Notes under the pieces: model-generated
What the model was told of the DNA's origin: nothing
Databases searched by the model: none
Seen by the model: the letters and a program-made list of their open reading frames with translations, nothing else
Assembly: GCF_002564005.1 (NCBI RefSeq)
Contig: NZ_PDJG01000001.1
Span: 1,302,001 to 1,366,000, forward strand
DNA length: 64,000 nt
Origin: Sanguibacter antarcticus
GTDB lineage: Bacteria > Actinomycetota > Actinomycetes > Actinomycetales > Cellulomonadaceae
Reading direction: 5' to 3'
Made by a program: the position numbers and the translations under genes
In this document: piece after piece, positions 36,093 through 42,193 of the stretch
How the letters are laid out: every line of letters starts with the position of its first letter
How positions within the stretch are numbered: position 1 is the stretch's first letter

Positions 36093-36749
36093 ATGAGCCA
36101 GCACGTGAGTGTCGTGGCACCGCGAGCTGCGTCACTCGGAGCTGCGCTCACAGCGACGCTTGCCGCGATGGGTTGGTCGACTGAGCGATCGTACGATCTC
36201 TCCGGGGTGGTCGGAGCCTGCTGTCAGCTGCTGACGGTGCTCGTGGTCGAAGACGACGACGGGTCGGTCCCTGAGACGATCGGCCTCCTGACGACGACCC
36301 CTCGTGTGTGCATAGGGTCGAGCCGGGCGCTCCCCCTCTATCTCGCACTAGCCGAGCGCGGTTCTACGGTGCTCAACCGCGATGCCCCCTTCGCGATCCT
36401 CATCCATCTCGTTGATGAGGCGTTGCGTGAGAACAGCCCCCGCCCCGGGTCCGCTCCCGTAGACACGACCCCGTTGAGGGATCGAATCATCGAGGCAGAC
36501 GCGCTTGCACGGCTGACGCCTCAGGAGCTGGCGACCCTCAAGTCGCTCATGGAAGGCGCAACGGCTTCGGAGATTGCCACCCGCTCGTTTCGATCTCTCA
36601 ACACCGTGCGTAGTCAGATCCGAGCGGTCCTCTGCAAGCTCAGCGTCAGCTCCCAGACTGCCGCCACGGCTCTGGCTGAACGGGTGGGAGGCGTAGCACC
36701 CGTACATCACGGACGTGCACGGTTCACCAATATTGGTGATGTGCGATGA
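36093..36749 (+). CDS. Orphan LuxR-family regulator with a pseudo-receiver domain
   Basis: 218 residues. Residues 1-110 are about the size of a receiver domain but lack the Asp-Asp, phospho-Asp and Lys positions (VLVVEDDDGS stands where the acidic pocket should be, and no MP motif follows). Residues 140-198 form a good LuxR helix-turn-helix: LTPQELATLKSLMEGATASEIATRS and VRSQIRAVLCKLSVSSQTAATALAERV. No kinase is nearby, so it is likely regulated without phosphorylation. A 16-bp palindrome lies inside its 3' end, next to the downstream genes it may control. Codon use is less GC-biased than in the flanks. Confidence 0.8.
   Translation: MSQHVSVVAPRAASLGAALTATLAAMGWSTERSYDLSGVVGACCQLLTVLVVEDDDGSVPETIGLLTTTPRVCIGSSRALPLYLALAERGSTVLNRDAPFAILIHLVDEALRENSPRPGSAPVDTTPLRDRIIEADALARLTPQELATLKSLMEGATASEIATRSFRSLNTVRSQIRAVLCKLSVSSQTAATALAERVGGVAPVHHGRARFTNIGDVR
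36724..36739 (+). promoter_or_regulatory. Perfect 16-bp palindrome TCACCAATATTGGTGA
   Basis: It spans the end of the LuxR-type gene, about 85-100 nt before the start of the next gene. A near half-site, TCACCATTG, follows at about 36753. AT-rich relative to its surroundings, and self-complementary over all 16 bases. Likely operator for the downstream genes. Confidence 0.6.
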
Positions 36750-36778
36750 AAGATCACCATTGAAGATGAAGGAGTCAC

Positions 36779-36793
36779 ACTCGCCAGGCGAGT
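36779..36793 (+). promoter_or_regulatory. Short hairpin in the leader of the downstream gene
   Basis: ACTCGCC-A-GGCGAGT is a 7-bp perfect dyad with 1-nt centre, 33 nt before the ATG of the next gene, with an AT-rich stretch (TTCTTTATAG) after it. It might be an operator, a weak attenuator or part of the promoter. Confidence 0.35.
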
Positions 36794-36825
36794 CAGATCT
36801 CGCCTTCTTTATAGGGACCGAGAAC

Positions 36826-37407
36826 ATGGCACAAACTGTTGTGGAAGTTGTCAAGATCATTGCCCCGATCGCGCTCGAGGCTCTGGCTAAGTCAGCAGCA
36901 TCGCTCATGGAGGGAGCCGCCACCCAATCAGCCGTCACGCTGTTGCCTGAGCCACGCACGGTGGCTGACGACGACTCCGGATCGATCATCACGACCGACA
37001 CATGGCAGTACTGCGAGACCAACTTTGCCAGCCAGTACGGCTATTACTATCAAGGCCTGCGCTCGACGCCGGTCACCGGAGACCTGCCTATCGCCGCGGC
37101 CGAAGACATCATCATCTGGGAGCAGAAGAACGGAATCTCTGACATCCAGCACTACCTTCAGGTTGAGTTCAAAGACTCGATCAACAGTGCCGACTCGATC
37201 GAACTCGCCAACAACCTCGGATCCTTGTTCCAGGAGCGTTTCGGAGAGGAAGCCCTCAATTGGACGCCATTTTCAAAACGCTATAACTTCCCCGACGGAC
37301 TCATCGTGGACGTGTACATGGTGACGGCCGCGGCTCGCGACGTCGACAACAACCCTGCCGGCATCGCGAGCTACTGCTTCGTCGCCTACAACCACGTGAC
37401 GCACTGA
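36826..37407 (+). CDS. Unrecognised protein, first gene after the orphan LuxR regulator
   Basis: 193 residues from ATG 36826, with GGGACCGAGA upstream; an ATG at 36766 would add 20 residues and run over the leader hairpin. The N-terminus is hydrophobic and helical (VVEVVKIIAPIALEALAKSA), short for a signal peptide and without a clear cleavage site. The middle is aromatic-rich (WQYCETNFASQYGYYYQ), and the C-terminal half looks like an alpha/beta domain (VEFKDSINSADSIELANNL; RYNFPDGLIVDVYMVT). I find no known family. Lower GC than the core genome. It precedes the next gene by 8 nt, so the two form an operon. Confidence 0.65.
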   Translation: MAQTVVEVVKIIAPIALEALAKSAASLMEGAATQSAVTLLPEPRTVADDDSGSIITTDTWQYCETNFASQYGYYYQGLRSTPVTGDLPIAAAEDIIIWEQKNGISDIQHYLQVEFKDSINSADSIELANNLGSLFQERFGEEALNWTPFSKRYNFPDGLIVDVYMVTAAARDVDNNPAGIASYCFVAYNHVTH

Positions 37408-37415
37408 GGCCGGTC

Positions 37416-38153
37416 ATGCCTGTCGTCTATCGCGGGATGCTTCCGGACGTCCCTCCTCTCGCTCCGCTTCACGAGGAGAACAACGCGAACGCACTCGGTG
37501 TGCGCGTCAACCCGCCGAGCATGGCTCCCGATGTCGAGAGCTACTTGGAGAATGAGGAGCCTTGGGTCAACCCTGTCGACCAGAACGGTGATCCACAAGG
37601 CATCTCCGTAGCTACCGGTTCCGGATGCAACCTTCCGGTCCACCGGCGCCCACGAGATGCACCGTGGAACGGCAGCGGCCGAGTCGGCCTCCTGATGTGG
37701 GAGCTGGATACGATGCGCCTCGTACCTGCCCACTTGGCGTTGATGCCCGCCCCCTTGCCCGATCAGCCGCATCACGCCGTCATTGGACCTGCTGTGGCGA
37801 TGTCGCTTGCGACGTACCGTGGTTACATCGCCGCCACCGCAAACGACTGGGCTATCAGCCCAGATCCTGCTGTGGCATGTGCAGCGGCTCTCGGAGGACC
37901 AGTCATGATGCAAACCCATCTCGACCGATTGTCCGTCGCGGTAGCGACCGGGGCCGATCCCGCTGACCTCGTCAAAGCTCTGATCGAGGCCAACGCCAGC
38001 GGGTTGAGTGCGGCCGAGATCGTCGCTGGCGTGCAAGCACAGGTGCTCAGCGCCGAACACCAGGGCAATTCCGATGGCGCCGAGTCATTGCGTGAGATCC
38101 TCGACCGGGTCCACGGATACTGCGCACCCGCCTATCGAATCCCGCTCACCTAG
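37416..38153 (+). CDS. Unrecognised protein, second gene of the pair
   Basis: 245 residues from ATG 37416; GAGG just upstream overlaps the previous stop. No signal peptide and no membrane helix. The N-terminal half is Pro- and Asn-rich (DVPPLAPLHEENNANALGVRVNPP), then a central stretch with PHHAVIGPAVAMSLATYRGYIAAT, and a helical C-terminal part (DPADLVKALIEANASGLSAAEIVAGVQAQVL). No family known to me. A 17-bp terminator follows within 7 nt, ending the operon. Confidence 0.65.
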   Translation: MPVVYRGMLPDVPPLAPLHEENNANALGVRVNPPSMAPDVESYLENEEPWVNPVDQNGDPQGISVATGSGCNLPVHRRPRDAPWNGSGRVGLLMWELDTMRLVPAHLALMPAPLPDQPHHAVIGPAVAMSLATYRGYIAATANDWAISPDPAVACAAALGGPVMMQTHLDRLSVAVATGADPADLVKALIEANASGLSAAEIVAGVQAQVLSAEHQGNSDGAESLREILDRVHGYCAPAYRIPLT

Positions 38154-38159
38154 CAAAGT

Positions 38160-38199
38160 CCTGCTGTGGCTGGCCCCAGGCCGGGCCAGCCACAGCAGG
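38160..38199 (+). terminator. Perfect 17-bp hairpin after the orphan operon
   Basis: CCTGCTGTGGCTGGCCC (38160-38176) pairs exactly with 38183-38199 across 6 nt, right after the stop codon at 38151-38153. No T tract follows. It cleanly closes the LuxR/unknown-gene block. Confidence 0.85.
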
Positions 38200-38279
38200 C
38201 GCAGTCCGTAGTGATGTAGGTCGAAGAGACAGCTGCATGACTAGGAACCGTCATCTTTTCTTGCAGAAGTTCCGAGCCA

Positions 38280-38600
38280 TCAAAGCCGGTGCGAGACCGG
38301 CTCGATCGTCCCTGCCGGGATGGAGGACCGAAGGCTGAGGAAACTGTCCCCGTCGATCATGACAATCGACAGCCCTTTCTGTTGATATTCCATAACCCGA
38401 GCTTCCTTGAGACCGTAACTACTGTGCTTCCACCTCTCATTCGGTCGGCACAGGACAAGCACATCAGTCTTCTTGCTCAAGGCTGCACCCACTCGCGCAC
38501 CGAGCCTGACTGCCATCTGTGCGAGTTCGGCGTGCGTGTAGTCAGGGTGCTTGCCAGTGAAGACAATCACTTTGTCTGCGATCGACTGGATGAACTTCAT
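38280..38600 (-). CDS. Stand-alone BRCT-domain protein
   Basis: 106 residues from ATG 38600, preceded by AGGAGG at 38606-38611. Residues 5-92 are one BRCT domain of the DNA-ligase type: KVIVFTGKHPDYTHAELAQM, then LGARVGAALSKKTDVLVLCRP and KEARVMEYQQKGLSIVMIDGDSFL. BRCT domains bind phosphopeptides or DNA ends and normally are a part of larger proteins; a protein that is only a BRCT domain is unusual. It sits just downstream of the probable DISARM scar on the same strand. Confidence 0.8.
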   Translation of the reverse strand: MKFIQSIADKVIVFTGKHPDYTHAELAQMAVRLGARVGAALSKKTDVLVLCRPNERWKHSSYGLKEARVMEYQQKGLSIVMIDGDSFLSLRSSIPAGTIEPVSHRL

Positions 38601-38628
38601 TGTTGCCTCCTGAATCTCGCTGTTCATG

Positions 38629-38796
38629 TCAGCGGCCCGGGTGGACCCGCTTATAGAGTTGTTCTTCTGCCGCACACATCTCATGTTCGACCGCTTGTGC
38701 AGTATTCTCGTTGTCGATCGTGACTCCCAGCTCGACGTTTGCGTTCTCAGCACTCCAAGAAAAGTTCGCGCTCGTGACTGGAGCCGCGGACCTCCA
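38629..38796 (-). pseudogene. 3' remnant of a phospholipase D-family gene (DrmC-like)
   Basis: After an in-frame TAG at 38799, the minus strand reads APVTSANFSWSAENANVELG, then VTIDNENTAQAVEHEM, and stops at 38629. This matches the last part of PLD-superfamily proteins of the DISARM DrmC kind, where the second HKD block ends with a SAN...NVE(L/F)G stretch. Only the C-terminal ~50 residues remain; the HxK motif is gone. It overlaps, in another frame, the helicase-like fragment upstream. Family assignment is by recall of the motif. Confidence 0.45.
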
Positions 38797-38863
38797 CTAC
38801 TTGCCCTGGCTCGGGGACTTTCGGTGTCGTGTTCTTGACCTGCGCTGCTTCTTTGACGTCCAT
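38747..38863 (-). pseudogene. 5' remnant of a DISARM SNF2-like helicase gene (DrmD-like)
   Basis: The minus strand from ATG 38863 reads MDVKEAAQVKNTTPKVPEP, then GQVVEVRGSS, followed by an unrelated tail and a stop at 38747. The VPEPGQVVEVRG stretch resembles the N-terminus of DISARM DrmD helicases (a PxxGxxVEVRG...W segment). The likeness breaks at about 38780, exactly where the PLD-like reading begins in another frame, as expected if the middle of the locus was deleted. Confidence 0.4.
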
Positions 38864-39059
38864 TGTCACGAACCGTCAGCCCCTTTGACTTCGCAGCGCT
38901 CGACGTCGCTGTCCGTAAACAGACTATCGACCTGACCAGGCCGGGAGTTGAGGCTCGCCGACTCTCAGGAGCACCACACATCCTGCGGTCACGATGGACA
39001 GGGCGATCGCCATTTCACCAGGCCTGACCAGGCGTGACACGGCACGCCTCAGCCTCGGG
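38864..39059. other. Low-GC intergenic stretch upstream of the scar
   Basis: About 200 bp with no supported gene. It lies between the helicase-like fragment and the HEPN gene, which is on the same strand; nothing regulatory stands out. Confidence 0.5.
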
Positions 39060-39533
39060 CTAGAACCTCGGCATGACGGCGACGACCTTGGTCGCGATGT
39101 CGACAATCGTGCGCGCAGCGGGGATAGCTTCCTTCACGTCCTGGTCTGTCGCGACCGGGCGGTCAGGCGAGGGGTACTCGGAGTCGTTGCGGGTCCTGCG
39201 CATCCACGAGAACTCCCGCAGGTCACGCCCCATCGGTGGATCGAGCTGGGCGAGGACGGCCTCCAGGACGACCGCATGCCCACCCTCGCTCCCTCGTGGG
39301 CGCAGGCCCTGGTTCGCCAGGATCGCAGTCAGTGCTTTACGCGCACCGTCATAGGCCGCAGTGAAGGCCATCACCTGGTCATCCGTTGCAGCGAGGATCT
39401 CAGCGGAGGCGAGGTGCGATCGCGCCTGGTCGAGCATCGCCTCAGCATGTGGGCGATTCGCGTCGACCGTCTCAAGACGTCGCTCAGCGATGAGCGCCTC
39501 GATCACGGGGCGGCCCTGCTCCCAGCGGTTCAT
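39060..39533 (-). CDS. HEPN-domain protein, partner of the nucleotidyltransferase
   Basis: 157 residues. Two long helical segments: RPHAEAMLDQARSHLASAEIL, then FTAAYDGARKALTAILANQGL. A conserved block RRTRNDSEYP near 112-121 stands where HEPN RNases carry their catalytic Arg-x(n)-polar motif. HEPN proteins paired with minimal nucleotidyltransferases are toxins whose activity is blocked by AMPylation. Its start overlaps the stop of the upstream gene (ATGA). The catalytic motif differs from the canonical RX4HXY, so activity needs care. Confidence 0.75.
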   Translation of the reverse strand: MNRWEQGRPVIEALIAERRLETVDANRPHAEAMLDQARSHLASAEILAATDDQVMAFTAAYDGARKALTAILANQGLRPRGSEGGHAVVLEAVLAQLDPPMGRDLREFSWMRRTRNDSEYPSPDRPVATDQDVKEAIPAARTIVDIATKVVAVMPRF

Positions 39534-40159
39534 GAACGGCCGTTCGTCGACGTGCCTGTGGAGTCATGGTCGATGATCGTGACCAGTGGCCGAGACCGGA
39601 TGGTCACGATGAAGGGGTCTGTCCTGTCGGCCCATGCCTGCGCACTGACACGGGTGATGTTGACATCTAACCGAAGCCGATCGGATGCCTGCTGCGCCAC
39701 GTCGTGAAGGACGCCACGAGGCGTTTCACCGATCACGAGTACGTCTAGGTCTCGTGGGAAAGGCCCGGGCTCGCCGTTCAGCCGTGCAGCCCAGGATCCG
39801 TAGATGATGGCTTGATGGACGCCAGCGATCTCGGTCAAGGCATCTCGCACCACGGGTACCGGGCCATACGTCAGAGTGATCAGCTCGGTGAGCGGACGCA
39901 GCAAGGGATAGTCGAGAGCAACTTTGACGTGACGTCCACGCCCAACACGACGAGCAGTGAGGAGCCCCGCCTCGATGAATCGGACGATCTCGCGGTGGAC
40001 CACCGCGGACTGGGCGCCGGTAGCTCGCTGGAGATCGGCGAACGAGACCTCGTCGTCAGGGCGCAGGAGCAGCTCGGCGAGGAGCTGGCCTACGGTGTCA
40101 GAACGTATGATCGGAGCAAGCAAGGAGGGTCCTGTCTTCACAAAACGTGACTCTATCAT
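39530..40159 (-). CDS. Winged-helix/nucleotidyltransferase fusion (MNT type)
   Basis: 209 residues from ATG 40159 (a GTG at 40162 is the next option). Residues 20-80 form a winged helix-turn-helix (VGQLLAELLLRPDDEVSFADLQ, then VVHREIVRFIEAGLLTARRVG). Residues 118-145 are a minimal nucleotidyltransferase: YGSWAARLNGEP with Gly121-Ser122, then RDLDVLVIG with Asp137 and Asp139. MNT-type enzymes transfer AMP to the HEPN toxin. The helix-turn-helix would let this antitoxin also bind DNA; the inverted repeat at its own start is the natural target. Confidence 0.78.
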   Translation of the reverse strand: MIESRFVKTGPSLLAPIIRSDTVGQLLAELLLRPDDEVSFADLQRATGAQSAVVHREIVRFIEAGLLTARRVGRGRHVKVALDYPLLRPLTELITLTYGPVPVVRDALTEIAGVHQAIIYGSWAARLNGEPGPFPRDLDVLVIGETPRGVLHDVAQQASDRLRLDVNITRVSAQAWADRTDPFIVTIRSRPLVTIIDHDSTGTSTNGRS

Positions 40160-40165
40160 CACGTT
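40144..40165 (-). promoter_or_regulatory. AACGTGA/TCACGTT dyad over the start of the nucleotidyltransferase gene
   Basis: AACGTGA-N8-TCACGTT is a perfect 7-bp inverted repeat with an 8-bp spacer. The start codon lies in its 3' arm. Binding there would block both transcription and translation, which fits autoregulation by the winged-helix antitoxin. Confidence 0.6.
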
Positions 40166-40431
40166 AAGGAGATCCGTTTTCGAGGTGCGGCGTGCTCCGC
40201 ACCGTTAGCGGATGAGCAAGCCTCTGCGCGTCGCGGGACCACATCCGAGCCGACGGAGTGAGCGCACAGCCGCTGGCCACCGCGAGCTCAGCGATACTCC
40301 TGTATCACTGGTGCAACAGCAGTATCTCTACCCGCGTGGGGCCCTGCCGCCACCACCTTTGTAGAATCGGCCCTGCCCCGTCACCGGACACCCCTCCGAG
40401 AGGCGATCCCACCCTCGAGAGGTCCCCGGCA
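40166..40431 (+). promoter_or_regulatory. Leader and promoter region of the ABC-F gene
   Basis: 266 bp between divergent genes. It holds a 7-bp hairpin at 40184-40203 (GGTGCGG/CCGCACC) and a possible -10 element TAGAAT at 40372-40377, about 55 nt before the ABC-F start. Short GATAC/GTATC repeats near 40290-40325 might form a leader structure. None is strong. Confidence 0.35.
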
Positions 40432-42018
40432 ATGAGCCTGATCCGGCTGCACGACGTCCACGTCCGGTACGACAACGCCCAGATCCTGCGCGAGGCGTTC
40501 TTCCGCCTGGAGCCCGGCGACCGGGTCGGCCTCATCGGCAAGAACGGCTCGGGCAAGACGACGCTTCTCAAGCTCGTGCTCGGCCAGGTGGAGCCCGACT
40601 CCGGGACGGTGACGCTCGACCAGGGCATGAAGGTCGGCTACTTCTCGCAGTTCTCCGAGCTCGACGGCGAAGCGACCATCACCGAGGTGCTCGACGCGCT
40701 GTTCGTCGAGATCAAGGCGATCGAGGCGGAGCTCGCGTCCATCGACGAGGCCATCGCGGCCGACCCAGACGCTAAGGCCCTAGACGCGCTCGTCCACCGC
40801 CAGTCCGAGCTCTTCGAGGACATGGAACGGCTCGACGGCTGGGACTACCACCGCCGCATCGACACCGCACTGACGACCCTCGGCTTCGACGAGGCCCACC
40901 GCACGTGCTCCATCGACGAGCTCTCCGGGGGCTGGCGCAACCGCGCCGCTCTCGCGAAGATCATGCTCGAGCGCCCGGACGTCCTCCTGCTCGACGAACC
41001 GACGAACTACCTCGACGTCGCCGGGGTCGAGTGGCTCGAGTCGTGGTTCCGCGACTTCCGCGGCGCGGCCATCATCGTGTCGCACGACCGCACGTTCCTC
41101 GACGCCGTCATCACGCGCACCGTCGAGGTCGAGAACTTCCACCTCCACGAGTACCCCGGCAACTTTGCCGAGTACGTCACGCAGAAACAGTTCCGGCTCA
41201 AGACGCTCGAGTCGCAGTTCGTCCACGAGTCCGAGCTCCTCGCGTTCGAGGCCGAAGGCATCGCCGACCGACGCGAGGCCGCCAAGGCCGCGAGCAAGGG
41301 GCTGGGCAACCAGCTCGCCAAGATCAAGAAGTCGCGCGCCCCGCGCCCGGTCGACCAGATCATCACGGAGATCTACGGCGGACTCCACGTCAAGGACGTC
41401 TTGTGCCGGGTGGAAGGGCTGAGCAAGGCCTACGGCGACAAGGTCCTCTTCGAGGACCTGAGCTTCGAGATCCGGCGCGGCAACCGGATCGTCGTGCTCG
41501 GCGCGAACGGCAGCGGCAAGACGACCCTGCTGCGCGTCCTCACCGGCGAAGAGACCGCTGACTCCGGCGAGGCCGCATGGACCAAGGGCACGTCGACGAT
41601 CTCGTACAACCAGGTGGTCGACGAGCTCGACCCCGCCGACACCGTGAGCCACGCCGTCAACGCCATGCCAGACAGCCTCGCACTCACCGCGACCCGCAAG
41701 TCCGTCAACAGGTTCCTCACGATGTTCCAGTTCTCTGACGCCGACCTCAAGCAGAAGATCGGCAACCTCTCCGGAGGCCAGCGGGCCCGCGTCGCGATGG
41801 CCCAGTGCCTGCTCTCCGGGGCGTCTGTCCTCCTGCTCGACGAACCGACCAACCACCTCGACCTGTCGAGCACCCAGGTCATGGAACGTGCACTCGTCCA
41901 CTTCCCCGGCGCCGTCGTGGTCGTCAGCCACGACCGCTTCTTCACGGACAAGATCGCCAACCGTCACCTCGTCTTCGGCGGCGCTCAGCCGGGCGAGATC
42001 GAGGTCCGCGGGGCATAG
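40432..42018 (+). CDS. ABC-F family ATPase
   Basis: 528 residues with two ABC domains in one chain and no membrane part. Walker A motifs are GKNGSGKTTLL and GANGSGKTTLL, the signatures SIDELSGGWRN and LSGGQRARVAM, and the Walker B motifs LLLDEPTNYLD and LLLDEPTNHLD. The linker helices in between (residues ~230-310) are long and charged. ABC-F proteins act on the ribosome as translation factors; some give antibiotic resistance, but nothing here shows that type. Confidence 0.93.
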   Translation: MSLIRLHDVHVRYDNAQILREAFFRLEPGDRVGLIGKNGSGKTTLLKLVLGQVEPDSGTVTLDQGMKVGYFSQFSELDGEATITEVLDALFVEIKAIEAELASIDEAIAADPDAKALDALVHRQSELFEDMERLDGWDYHRRIDTALTTLGFDEAHRTCSIDELSGGWRNRAALAKIMLERPDVLLLDEPTNYLDVAGVEWLESWFRDFRGAAIIVSHDRTFLDAVITRTVEVENFHLHEYPGNFAEYVTQKQFRLKTLESQFVHESELLAFEAEGIADRREAAKAASKGLGNQLAKIKKSRAPRPVDQIITEIYGGLHVKDVLCRVEGLSKAYGDKVLFEDLSFEIRRGNRIVVLGANGSGKTTLLRVLTGEETADSGEAAWTKGTSTISYNQVVDELDPADTVSHAVNAMPDSLALTATRKSVNRFLTMFQFSDADLKQKIGNLSGGQRARVAMAQCLLSGASVLLLDEPTNHLDLSSTQVMERALVHFPGAVVVVSHDRFFTDKIANRHLVFGGAQPGEIEVRGA

Positions 42019-42100
42019 CCGCACGGCAGAGCGCCCAGCACGCCCCCCCTGCTGGTGGAGGTCACCCACGTCTCGGGACCTAAGACCCAGGCGGCACCAA

Positions 42101-42148
42101 CCACTAGATCTAGTCTCAAGAAGACACATCCTGCACAGCATGTTGTGT
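42101..42148 (+). promoter_or_regulatory. Two NrdR-type boxes upstream of nrdD
   Basis: CCACTAGATCTAGTCT (42101-42116) and GCACAGCATGTTGTGT (42133-42148) are palindromic 16-mers of NrdR-box form (CAC-N8-GTG-like). Their centres are 32 bp apart, three helical turns, the usual arrangement for NrdR sites. NrdR would repress nrdDG when dATP is high. No nrdR gene is in the window. Confidence 0.65.
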
Positions 42149-42193
42149 CCGATGCCAGATCAGGGTAGCCACCAGCAGGGAGCGAGACACGCA

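Noticed and set aside
38280..38981. A 233-codon reading that extends the BRCT gene upstream
   Set aside because: The added part runs through the DISARM-like scar in the wrong frame; the AGGAGG before 38600 marks the real start.
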